Positions 25,801-36,940 of a DNA stretch of 52,580 bases are shown in pieces. The notes beneath the pieces were generated by a model. It had not been told where the DNA came from, did no database searches, and saw only the letters and a list, made by a program, of their open reading frames with translations. A program made the position numbers and the translations under genes. Source of the DNA: Alectoria sarmentosa. Lineage: Eukaryota; Ascomycota; Lecanoromycetes; Lecanorales; Parmeliaceae. The stretch lies in NCBI GenBank assembly GCA_009733775.1, contig WOGZ01000239.1, positions 1 to 52,580 of the forward strand, in the 5' to 3' direction. Position 1 is the stretch's first letter; each line of letters starts with the position of its first letter.

Positions 25801-28510
25801 TTTTCCGAAAAACCACGAATCTCCAACACGCGACTTTTTTTATTTTATTTATTATTTAATCATATCATAATCAAATATGCCTCAAATTGCTATCTTATTT
25901 AAATTTAATAAATACGAATTAAAATAGACCTTAAAAAGGCAGAAACAAGCTATCAAAGACAAAAAAAGAGACACACATTTTGAAAACCTCGATATTTTAC
26001 TCTTTCGCATTTCATCACTTTTATAATATCAATTAATGAAGATAGAACATCGTTCGATCGTTAATCATCTTTTTGAAAACATGTTTTTTACTTCATATTT
26101 CATTTTTAATCTTATATGAATCATTATTATGTGAAATATGCTTTATAACAATATCAATTTATATGCGATTACTCAAAATACTTTAAAATCTATTTGAATT
26201 TTTATCGATGTATCGAAACTTAAAGTTTTTATCGCTATCACGATTCATATGAATGTCTTTCATTTTTTTATTATTCATAATTATTGAAAAACTAATAATA
26301 TTACTTCGATGACTTTTATTTTTATTAAAAAAATGATTCGAAATCGATATATTCTTTTTAAAAAGTTTATTCATTGTTTAAATTTTAACGAAAAAGATTT
26401 TATGATTATTAAAAAAGAAAAATGAAAACAGTTTATATAATATAAAAAGTTTCAATTATTTGTGAACGAGATTCGTAAAAATTAAAGAATTTTGCGAATT
26501 TTTAATTTTTATATAATTATTAATGAATATATAATCAAAAAGATAAAACGAATTTATTATTTTATTATAATATTTAATAAGTCAATTTCGAAAGAATATA
26601 AGATCTTTACAATCGATGATGAAGATTATTTTTATAATTATTCGTGATATTCTTTTATATAAGATTTAAAAAATAAATCAAAAGTTAAAGAATTAAAAGA
26701 CACATCAGTCATGATAGTTAAATTAATTATTAACACATTACCCTTTAACATTATTCTCTTCATAAACAATTATTTCAATAATTTAAAATTAATTGTGATT
26801 TTAAAAGTTAAAGAAATTGCGATGTGTGAGATCATAAAGTTAAGTCGAAAAAATCTTTCAAATTTACTCGTGAAAATGAAATAGTAATTTTTTAAAAATA
26901 TTTCGTACGAAGTTTTTGTAGTAATGATATAAAATAACGTTTTTATAATAATTTGATAAGATAATAACCTTATTTTAACATTTATTATTACATATAATGT
27001 TCGAGAGATTAATGATTTTATTTTTAAAAAAAGAAAACGTTTTAATAAGATTAATATAAACGTTCGTGTTATTTTGCCTATTTTCAAAAAAAAAATGAAT
27101 ACGATGTGTCAAAAAAGAAGATAAAGATTTTCAAGCTTTTTTATTATTATAATAAATATATGAGAGAGATTGATCGTTTTAATGCTTTAATAATTATATA
27201 CATTAATTAACGAACCTATAATCGAAATTGAATGCCTTTATTTCATTAATATCTGAATGAAAGTTTCGTGAATGTTTTCAAATTATATGAATCAATGAGA
27301 ACGACTCAAAAGCATTAAAAGTTCTTAAAAAATATGATTGTGAAATTGTTGAAAAAAGGTTCAAAAAACGCTCGTAAACGTTAATTTTTCACCTTTATTA
27401 TTACATTATTTAAGTTATTACAAGATAATCATAATTGGCAAAATATAAAAAAATAATCGCACGTGTGTTATATGTCGCATAAACATTCAAAAGAGAGGTT
27501 TTGATAGAGAAATAAGTAATAATAAAAATGGTTCGCTAAAAAGTAAAGAGAGATATTATATATGCGATATTTTTTTATATCGCAAAGAGGATTATATAAA
27601 GCGATTTCATGATAAAAGAAATATTATGAAATTTACGAAATAAATATATAATTTGTATAATAGATTATAATGTGATAGTGAACTAGTAATATTGATAATA
27701 ATGAGAAAAAATGAATTTATTACATTTCGACGTTTATCGAATAATGAGCGTGAATAAAAAGATTCAATATTCGTTTAACAATAAAATGCTAAAACGTTAT
27801 TTAATCTTTTTTATATATAATATTAATATATAATTTAATTAATATTCGAATATAATGATTTTTATAATTTTTTAAAATTTTGATATTTATACTTTTTTCT
27901 TCTTATATTTTTCACATTTTAATTAATTTATTTTATATTAAATTATATTCTCATTTTTTTAATTTTTTATTAATCAATTATAAATTTTTTTATTTTTTTA
28001 TTTGACATTATTTAAATTAAAATTATTATAAATAATATAAATTAATAAAAGATGAAATTAAGTTATATTATAAATATATTTATATTTTATTATATCACTT
28101 TTTTAAATAAATCCCGCGTATAAAAATTTGTTAATAAATTGTTTAATAATGTGTTTTTAATATAATTTAATCGTTTAATACATTATATACAAAAAATGTA
28201 ATTATAAAATTTCATCGTCGCTTAAATTTTTTTTTATAATTTTATAAAAAGAGATTTTCTCAAATTTTTTTAAAATAAAGAGAAAAGTTACTCAATTTTT
28301 AATATTCTTTGATAAAAAATGCATTATTTAATGTTGAAATTTAAATTTAATGTTTCTTATTGTTTTTTTGATGCGAAATTTTATATCGATTATTTACGCA
28401 CATATATGAGCGCATAAAAGCTTTTTTTAATTATTAAATATTATTTAATACATTATTCGTTCGATTATTACTTTTTATTTACGAAAACTTTTAAATTATT
28501 CAATTTTTAA

Positions 28511-29030
28511 TATTACGATATTTGTTTAAATAATTATATATGAAATAATTAAGCGATATTCGATTAAATCGTTTATAACGATAACGTAAATTTTTTAATA
28601 TTTAAAAACGTCTTATTTTACGTTTTATATATTTATAAAAAATTTCGACGTCGTGCGATATATTTTCATTTATCGATGTCGTCGTTATTAAATTCTAATT
28701 TTATATTAAAAGAATAAATCATTTTCGCTTCGTTTTTCGCTTTACTTTTCGCAAATTTTTTTTACAAATTTCGTTATTTTAATATTTATTCAAATAATTA
28801 TATGTGAAATAATTAAACGATATTCGATCAAATCGTTTATAATAATAACGTAAATTTTTTTATATTCAAAAACGTCTTATTTTACGTTTTATATATTTAT
28901 AAAAAAAATTAACGTCGTGCGAAATGATTTCATTTATTGATATCGTTGTTATCAAATTTTGATTTTATATTAAAAAAATAAATCATTTTCGCTTCGCTCT
29001 CCGCTTTATTTTTCGCAAAATTCATCGTTT
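28511..29030. repeat. Tandem duplication, two copies of about 264 bp
   Basis: Copy A at 28511-28774 and copy B at 28775-29030 align base for base at a shift of 264. Differences are mostly C/T and G/A. Both contain the same AT-poor stretch ending in CATTTTCGCTTCG. It lies inside the MULE near its right end. Confidence 0.8.
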
Positions 29031-29043
29031 ATATTTATTTATT

Positions 29044-29144
29044 TATCGTCGCGACGATATAAATAAGTAAGTAAATAAGCAGTTAAATAAAATATCGTTA
29101 TAATAATATTTTGTTTATTTATTTAATTGTTTATTTGTTTGCTT
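29044..29144. repeat. 16-bp perfect palindrome plus 27-bp inverted repeat
   Basis: TATCGTCGCGACGATA (29044-29059) is perfectly self-complementary. Directly after it, 29065-29091 and 29118-29144 form inverted arms of 27 bp with a 26-bp spacer; all mismatches between the arms are transitions. Confidence 0.75.
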
Positions 29145-29533
29145 GCACGATTATTTAAAAAAAGAAAAAAGATTACGACGTTTAATCGAAGTAATAAATT
29201 GATTAACGTATAATATTTTTTTTTAAAACGTTATAACGTTAATTCGATGAGTATCATAATAATTATTTCGAGAATTTATATATTTTAAGAAATTTTTTAT
29301 ATAATATCTGCGAGTTTATTAAAACGCACGATATGATTAAATATTAATATTAATTTTAACGTCGTTATAAATGATGATTAATTGAATTTTTCAATTAAAT
29401 GAAATTGTAAACTTACTTTTTAATTACTGTATCACAATTTTTAATTTTTATAAAGATTTATTTAATTACATATTTCACTTTTTTTAAGAAATTTAAAAAG
29501 AATTATGCGTCGATAAAGGTATACAAAATAAAT

Positions 29534-29598
29534 GAGGGTGTATATGTATTAAAAAGTGATATACATTTTCAAAAAGTGATGTATATCTATCATTATCC
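29534..29598 (-). repeat. Right terminal inverted repeat of the MULE
   Basis: 65 bp, inverted relative to 22791-22856, with the same double CACTTTTT motif (read as AAAAAGTG on the plus strand) and followed by the TAAAATTA target duplication. Confidence 0.85.
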
Positions 29599-29606
29599 TA
29601 AAATTA

Positions 29607-30530
29607 TATTATAATTATTTATTTAATTTAAAATTTTTGTTATTAAATTAAGTCGTTTTATATAATAAAGTCGAATTATTTTATATATAATTAACGAAAA
29701 TATAAAAATTAAAAAATATTTTTATAAAAAAAGTTTTTTTTTAAAAAGAAATATAAAATTATTAAAATACTTTAATAAAGTTAATATCAAAAAATGTAAT
29801 ATTAAAGAAAAGTGTAAATATTTCTTATTTAAAATATTTAACAATTTTTTATATAATAAAGAAATTTGATTTTATATTTAAATAATTATATTAAAGTCTT
29901 ATTTAATCGTTTATTTATTTATCGATATTTTATAAAAATAATATATTAATTAAATAACGTTTTTTTAATTTCGTTATTTATATAAAAAATATTCATTATA
30001 TCGTTATCGATTTTTTGCGAAAAAACTTGATAATGCGAAGTAAACAAAATCGATTTTAAAAGATTATAAAGTCGTGATTTTTTGTTCGATAATAATGTTA
30101 TAAAAAAAACAAATATCTTTAATAATAATCTTTCGAACGATATAATCGATATTGTTTTAATTTGAATTATATAAAAATAATAAATAGTTATTTTTTTCGA
30201 TTCGTTAATCAAATAAATGTTTTAATAGCTTTTTAATATTTTTTATTATTAACGAAACGAATCGCGATCTCGATACGAATTATTCGAATTTTAATTATTA
30301 TAAATAATTCAACTTAAAAATACGACATTTTAACAATTTTATATTTTAATAAAGTTTTTATTAACACATTTCTTGAAATTCATCAATTAATATAAATGAA
30401 ATAAATGAAATAACTTAATTATAATATTAAAATCGATATAATATTATATTATATAAATATATTAAATAAGATAATTAAAAGAAAAGAAAATATATACATA
30501 TAAAAAAGGCATTTATATGAATGCATATGC
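29607..30530. repeat. AT-rich RIP-mutated sequence, no gene seen
   Basis: Low-GC sequence to the right of the MULE. An 88-codon minus frame (29946-30212) has no recognisable motif. GC recovers near 30,510, where the next small island begins. Confidence 0.55.
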
Positions 30531-30963
30531 CTCTGCCAAGACACGCTAAGCTCAATCGAATAATGTTAAAGGAATGTGATGTCAAAGAGAAGTCAGCTCT
30601 ACTAAGGATGTAGGGTACGCTCGTAACAATAAAAAGAAGAACAATGGACCTATTGCTAGCTCTAAACCTTGGGGTTGGCTCCGAGGAGCTATGGCGAATA
30701 ATGTGGGTGTACTATGTTTATGATAGAAAGGCAGGGAGAGCGAATCGGAAATTTCTTTCTTAGGCTTGCTTACTTGAGAATCCAAATCTAATTAGATGAT
30801 ATGATCCGTCGGACGCTACGAATTGAGGTACGCTGTTGTCTAGAATAGAACTGTGTGTCAGAAGTCTTTTTTAAATTCTCTCCGCAGTCTCTCATTGGTA
30901 GGTGGAGTAAAAGTGTTATAAGGGGGTCGAAACGGTATTGGCGCAGCGATGCTGCCTTGTTCA

Positions 30964-31030
30964 CACATTCCAATGTGTTAAGTTTTTTAACACTACCCCA
31001 TTCCGAAGTGTTAAGAATAATAACACTGCC
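30964..31030. repeat. Two tandem copies of a 33-bp hairpin unit
   Basis: Unit 1 is 30964-30996 and unit 2 is 30997-31030. Each has the form CMCATTCCRAWGTGTTAAG, then an AT-rich loop, then TAACACT. GTGTTAA pairs with TTAACAC at 30975-30993, and AGTGTTA pairs with TAACACT at 31007-31027. In unit 1, CACATT/AATGTG around a CC spacer forms a further small dyad. Confidence 0.7.
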
Positions 31031-31165
31031 ATATTTGCAGCTATAAATGCAGGCAATAGCATCATCCTCGATACTATTTTCATTTTCATCATCCTCACAA
31101 TCCCCAGTGTTCCCTTCATCATTCTCATCGTCGTCCTCAAGAGATAAATCATCCACTTCCAAGAC

Positions 31166-31645
31166 ATGGCGCACCATAGAGGCAAAGACCAGCCACCTGC
31201 ATACATGAGCGAAGATTACCATGAATCGACACATAGTGGCCGGGAACGACATGCCACAGCCCCAAATCACTCGACGCGAGCCTCAAGGCTCTCGCAAGCC
31301 ACCGAAGCCGGCACATACACATCCCAATACCTAGAGCTAACCTTCTCCATAATGGTTCGCTACGGCAGCACATTCGAGCCAGTTGTCATTGCTATCGATG
31401 AGGACTATGACACCCTGCTTGACGACTTCAACTACATCTTCCGCCAAATATTCCACAGTTCGAGATCGTTGGGGCTGAAAAAGATGAAGGTTGTCTGGGA
31501 GAATGGGTGGAAGGAACGTTGGAACAGCATCGGTAGTCGCGAACTCGATAGAAAATGGGACTCGACGGTGGAGACGAGCAACATCACTGCCATGTTACGC
31601 CTTCTGAAGTCACAGAGTGGCATGAGCTACATCAAGATTGACTGA
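31166..31645 (+). CDS. Hypothetical protein, 159 aa, single exon
   Basis: I do not recognise this protein. The ATG lies in a favourable context (GACATGG). The first 45 residues are hydrophilic and rich in His, Ser, Arg and Tyr. The rest looks globular: QYLELTFSIMVRYGSTFEP, an acidic stretch AIDEDYDTLLDDFNYIFRQI, then MKVVWENGWKERW and a short C-terminus. There is no signal peptide or membrane segment. The DNA composition is normal, unlike the blocks on both sides, which supports a real gene in a 2-kb island between RIP-mutated regions. It may be lineage-restricted. No neighbour suggests a role. Confidence 0.5.
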   Translation: MAHHRGKDQPPAYMSEDYHESTHSGRERHATAPNHSTRASRLSQATEAGTYTSQYLELTFSIMVRYGSTFEPVVIAIDEDYDTLLDDFNYIFRQIFHSSRSLGLKKMKVVWENGWKERWNSIGSRELDRKWDSTVETSNITAMLRLLKSQSGMSYIKID

Positions 31646-32435
31646 GGATATGCTGCCTCGGAGTCGGCTCTTCACCCTGCTCTGCTTTTCCTTTTTTTTT
31701 TTTCAACTTCATCTTGCTGGATCATTACAAGACTCTGCAGTCATGGTGCTCGGACAAGAGGAAATCCGGCTCTCTCATATGCGGTGGCAAGCTAGAGGCA
31801 GTCAATTCTCACCGACTCACCATTTGGAGCCATGGGGAAGTCCATATCAGTGGCGAAAGCCTTGTCATAGCTTAGGTCAATTAACAATGCCATGGAAAAT
31901 ATTGTGTGCCTATTCGTGTGCCATAATATTGCGCATGCTTTTAGATGACAGAACCTTCGTGGAAGGCAGCCAGAAGAGAACCCTGTCGTGGCGGCGTAGA
32001 TCAGATCCTGGTTCCTGACATTGGGTCCGACGGTTGATCCGGGGAAGAGTCCAGGGCCCCTCGGTATTCTGGCAGCTGCCAAACCAGCACTTTTCGGCCG
32101 CCCTTCCACTGAAAAGAAGATACTGGCCGTTATCTGCTTGCTGGTGTCGAGAATGCCGTTGGGAGCTTTAGGAGATGATTGGAAAAGCGGTATCACTCAC
32201 GACAATGCTGGAGGATGCTGTGCGAACTAGAAGGATAAAACTAATACAAAACACTGTGAGATTGACATTACAAGAGCTAAAAAGAGTGCAGAATAGGCTG
32301 GAAAAGAGGACGTCGGAAGAGCTCGCCACGATTGCCCACAAGAGAAGGTTGTTAGATGGATGGGAGGAGAAAGCAATCGAACTTATATTTGACGAGAATA
32401 ATCAAAATCGATTGCGTTTAAAATCAAGATCATAA
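31646..32435. other. Unassigned part of small island, possible gene remains
   Basis: Normal GC with two overlapping candidates: a minus frame at 31792-32196 with a compact coding-like stretch (AARIPRGPGLFPGSTVGPN) and a plus frame at 32175-32435 with a charged, probably helical stretch (LQELKRVQNRLEKRTSEE) that runs into the AT-rich edge at about 32,410. Neither is recognised, and at most one can be real over the overlap. Truncated gene remains are a reasonable reading. Confidence 0.35.
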
Positions 32436-33338
32436 TAAGAAAATTTATATGAGAAAAATTTAAGCACGCGAATTGATTAATGAAACAATGAATTATACAA
32501 AATCAAATGTTTTTTAAAACGACGTTCGTTTTATTCAAGCTTGGTTTATATAAGCGTATGTTAATAACTTCGAAAATAACGAAATTATTAAATTGAAAGA
32601 AATTTCAAAATTGTAAAAAGTGTTAAGATTGAGAAAAAATGTCGATTTTCAAACAACGTAAAAAATTAATGTTTAACTTTTCAAATATAAACGGGTTCTA
32701 ATATCCAAACACCAATCTATTCAGAAACAGCGCGCGCCTTTTTCCAATCCTCCATAAAAAATCTCAACCAAAGTCTCTATGAAAACCAACCAAATTTCTT
32801 ACGAAAAAAATCTTTTTCTGGTATAAAATTCTACAAATACCATAGCTAAAAGTATCTCTAAAATCGTCCCCGCTATCAAGCTGCGGAGTTAGTGGTCTTC
32901 AGCGGCCTTACTAAACTAAGGTAGGCTCAACTTGTCCGGATACATATCAAAAGACTGGCCTGAGTACCTAGCTGTTGGCCCTGAAATGTCCGACATTTGA
33001 TGACACAAACGGCCGCATCGAGGACGACGTGACGAGGAGAAAGGGTTTCTGAAATCATCGTTGATATCCTGAGCATCTGGCCCCTTTTTCCCCAAAAATA
33101 ATAGTTTCTTGACAATCCCATCGAACTCCTGTTGGTGCAAGCGCTACTCCATTGGGCAATCTGTTTCATACCGCACGAATCAGGGCGCGAATTGCCAAGA
33201 AGGTTCGAGCGTCGCGGATCAAAGACCCGTTGAATTATTTTTCGGTTCGTGAACGAATAGATGATGCAAATGATTTGGTAGGTGCATAATGTCGTGTATG
33301 TAAAACATGCAAACTATGAAACGATACGCCTCCCTAAG
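32436..33338. other. AT-rich then normal-GC spacer, no gene
   Basis: 32,436-32,700 is AT-rich. 32,700-32,880 is unusual in being C-rich and almost G-free on the plus strand. From 32,880 to the stop codon of the ankyrin gene the composition is normal, with no convincing frame; it probably holds that gene's 3' UTR. Confidence 0.45.
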
Positions 33339-36300
33339 TCAAGAGTGTATTACGACGCCCATATCCCTGATTTTGGCAACGTCCTCGTCATCAAGGAGTT
33401 CTTCCTCCCGTTCAACCTCCTCCATTCTAGCTTTCCAGTATCCTTTCAGAAAATCTGTCACCGATACTCCAAGCTCGAGGTATTTCTCTTGAAACTCTGC
33501 GACGAGTGCGTCCAATTTGCCGATCAGAAAGCGCTCTTCATCCCGAATCTCTTCCCGGTCCATATTGTCTTCGCTTACAAGCAATTCCCCCCAATAATCG
33601 AATGCGCAGCATGTATGCGTGAGTCGAAGTCGTTGAAAAGTCTCATATTGGATGATTTCGCGCGATAACCATCGCCATGCTTCGTGCCGATGACCCAGCC
33701 GACTTTCCATCCATGCAATCACCCATATCCGGCTCTCGATGTGATGAGCACGAGTCATGCCCTCGTAGGCCATGCACAGTCTTAGATACTGCGTAATACC
33801 TTTAAGCATCGGGGTGCAGCCGTGGCTTGAGCAGGCACAGAGACAGTTATCGTATAATTCCGAAGAAAATAATTCCTCCAGAAGCGACTGGCAATTATCG
33901 TCAAGTTTGTCCAAGAACCCAAAGGGCCAGGTATGGTTGATCTCACGTAACCCCGGATCATCCTGTAGAAACGCAGCTGTCCCAACCCAGGAACATATAT
34001 AATGAGCCGCAGTGATACTCAGATCCCAGCCCACAGATTCACGCAGGTCAATTTTGCGCCCAAGGTTGGCCCCTTTCGATCTAAGCCACCAAATTCGCTG
34101 CAGAGGAGTTCCTATTTCGAGAGATGAAGGATGAACCATATACATTGAAGGGGTTAAGCCTCTACAGTCGATGCCATCCACATCAATAAGACCATGCCCA
34201 TAAAGCTGTTCACCAAGGGCTGGGGACAGGGACTTATTGTGGAATACTGTCTGTCGGACCGACGGAGTGCGTAACGCTGAGGGAATGGGGATGTTTCTAT
34301 TTTCAAGAACTTTATAGACGTCGCACGCCTTCTCGTCGAGAATGCGATCGTCGTTGATTTCCAGTCTCTCTAGATCCTCACAACATAGCTTTGTGGTGGC
34401 TAAGGAGTACAAGCGACTCCTCCGGTCCACTAATGCAGTTTGCAGGTGATTTATAATCTCATCACTGCTCGTGCAGAGAGCTTCCTCAAAGAGACTGATA
34501 TCTTCCTCAAAGAGACTGAGATCTTGAGGCCAACGTTTGTACCGGTATGAAGAATATAGCGCGCTGTCAGCTTCCAACATCAGCTTCACCGCTTCTAGAC
34601 AATTACTTGCACAAGAATATGCCAAGGGAAGAGATCCTCTTCTGTCCGGTCTATCGATCATTTTCCCGCCGCCATGACGAAGTAGCAGGATGATGCCTTT
34701 CGGCCAACTGCAAGAAAGGTGGAGAGGAGACTGGCCCCATAAGTTGTGCTCATGAATGCTCTTTGGAGAACGTTGCAGTATCTCCTCCACGTCATGGTCC
34801 GACCGACGGAGGATAGCAGCACTGAGTGCGCCGCAGTTCAAATCTGCTTTCGGTCAGTAATTCTCGAAGTACAAACTTTTCCAGGTAGCATGACCAACTA
34901 TCCATCCGTCATATTTGGTAATAAATTCTAATTCCATTACGTTTTCCCTTAAGTTGTAATTACGAAAGCACTCGTTGTCTGATGCTTTGTCTGATGCTTC
35001 TGCGCCGGCTTCGAATAATTCCATCGCTAATTCTGCAAATCTGTCAGCGCTTCTTGTCTCCATGCGCGGATTCACGGCCGTATTTGCTAGCGTGTCCAGA
35101 ACATGTCTGTACGAACTTAGAATCAAGAACTTTGTCGTCCCTCACAATATTTCTGGTTAAACTTACCCCCTCCAGTTCACTTTCTCATTCAGAGGAACCC
35201 CAGCAGCGACAAGCCCCATGAGAAGGACACGAAAGCTCTGAAATTCCTCATCATTACGATTTTCTAAGTGTCTGGCGCATTCGTAGGCTTTCTAAAACAA
35301 GATATCAGTCTGAAGCATTCGTTATATCGGGTGTTTATATTACAAAGAGCAGTGTCTCTCCAGACTCATTTGTATCGGTTGGTGAGGCGATCCTGTCCTT
35401 GAACAGTTTGTAGAGCTGGTGCAGGGTGTTTTCAAAAAACTCGCAGAGTTGGTCTGTTTGAGATGGCGGCGTGCTACGGACAAGTCTTGCAAACTCAATA
35501 TGATCTAGAAGACGGAATGCTGGTGAATCGTTCGGCACCAGACCACGGAACTTCAAGCATGGGCTTATCGAAAGACCACCAGCTCCAGTCGTGATGGATA
35601 TAGTAGCCCAAACAGTATTTGATAAGAGTCTACCATAGTAAGTCGTTTTTAGTCCTACTGTTGTGGTTGCGTCGGTCCCAATATAGAAAGGGCAGGTAAC
35701 GAAATGCTTAGAAGATTCAAGGGATGTCTTGAAAATCGCAACATTACTAATCGAGTATGTGGCGGCTCTTTTCCGCATGAATGAAGAACAAGAGCAACAT
35801 GGTCTCTGCTTGGTCCATCTACCCTTACGCAGATCTTGCGTGATTCTATCCTGTGCCGTCATTATAGATGTAGGTTCGGTGTTCAGCTCGAGACCGCCCA
35901 TTCTATCGCAGACGTTCCGTAGTACGCTAGGTCTCTTTGCCAGAGCTAGTTGAAGCTTACGAGCGTCCTCGTCCTGAAAGATCGTAAGCGCCGTTTCATC
36001 TCGTACTGATTAAACATCAATACCATGTCAGTGAGAACTGTGGACATGGCTGAATTAACAACATTCAAATTAGAGCTCTCTACTGGTGGACGTGTTTCCG
36101 CCATGGCCGTGGATTCTGCCAGACTTTCTCGGATCCGAAGAGGAAGCAGATCAAGCTTGGTCTGGAAATCAGGCAAGATCTGGGACGTAAAACTTTCCAT
36201 GGCCTGAAGTCTCTGTTCCATGCTGGTAAAGGTAGACTGAAGAAATGGAACATCGGACGTGAATTGAGCCACACCTCGTTGGATTTGTGGCAAGGCACTG

Positions 36301-36940
36301 ACGACTATATCCACCTTTCGTTCAATTTTTGAAACACTTTGGCTGGCTCCATCGACTAATACTGCTGTCGATTTTGTGAGATCTAGCAAGTTTGATGTCC
36401 GTCTAAATTGGGCCTCGGATGTGTCACTAGTTGGACGATTGTCAGAATTCGTTATGAGAAATACGAGTGGACGCAAGTGCTAAGTACGGACATTTTTACT
36501 TACAGATGCAAGACCTGGAGTGCAGTACTCAGATTATGTTCGAGATCTTGCACAATTTCTTTCAGACTATCCAAAGAAGACTGTCGAAAAGGGAAAACAG
36601 CTTTCTGTCGACAATCTCTGAATTTGTCTATGCGGCTGAGGGGAGCAGGATTCTTGCGACATTTCCCCAGAAACTGTTCTAGCCTCCAGGTACCTTCCTT
36701 GCAAGAGAGTATGCACTGCTCCACATTGGCCGCGATGGTGGAAGAAGACGAGATCTTGGGCAGTATCTCTTCAAGGGCAGTGAGGCTGCTCCGTAGTCTT
36801 TCGATTTTCCCCGTGGCGTCGCTTATGTTCTGGTCCTGGTGTTCCCATGAACTGTAGTATGAGAGGACTCCTTGGCAGGTTGTGATGGCTAGAGAAAGGA
36901 CGCCCACCGCACTGCCGGCGATGGAGAAGCCATCGGCCAT
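33339..36940 (-). CDS. Helo-like N-terminal domain protein with ankyrin repeats
   Basis: Probable NLR-related regulatory protein. The N-terminus MADGFSIAGSAVGVLSLAIT and the helical 145 residues after it match the fungal N-terminal domain of STAND proteins (Helo-like family). A Ser/Gln-rich helical linker follows (to about residue 280). A central part carries a Cys-rich patch (RPCCSCSSFMRKR), and in the C-terminal 500 residues at least two ankyrin repeats are readable (GQSPLHLSCSWPKGIILLLRHGG, RRGSLPLAYSCASNCLEAVKLML, each broken here from its flanks). Exons: complement(33339-34843, 34964-35106, 35167-35291, 35344-35973, 36024-36426, 36504-36940), about 1,080 aa. The last intron is ambiguous: a donor at 34963 gives 120 nt and one at 34876 gives an unusually short 33 nt. 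An upstream in-frame Met exists at 36955. No NACHT or NB-ARC P-loop is seen between the N-domain and the ankyrins. It lies 487 bp from a copia LTR. Confidence 0.8.

Larger units (their letters stand above)
22791..29598 (+). mobile_element. Mutator-like (MULE) DNA transposon, RIP-inactivated
   Basis: A 6.8-kb element bounded by terminal inverted repeats (left starts GGGTGGTGATAG, right reads GGATAATGATAG inward) and flanked on both sides by TAAAATTA (22783-22790 and 29599-29606), an 8-bp target duplication in the size range of Mutator elements. A MULE transposase is readable on the plus strand at about 23,730-24,060 across frameshifts and stops: YKMNKYKFSLLIVTNINALK, then YRDMCIKLNIRDSILNIINR, and VYNVVFSDFKHML followed by YINKNVIVNYKPRF. 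These match the family pattern YKTNKY..PLL, TDRE.ALMNA, VFP.SKHLLC.WHINKNV. The transposase-like part ends near 24,600; I see no recognisable gene in 24,900-29,530, a long non-coding share for such an element. A minus-strand frame at 26770-27087 faintly resembles a copia integrase (TKTSYEIF), so an older nested insertion is possible. Confidence 0.8.

Noticed and set aside
25611..25859. 82-codon plus frame inside the MULE as a cargo gene
   Set aside because: It ends in a more coding-like stretch but lacks any recognisable motif, and the block is mutated; evidence is insufficient.
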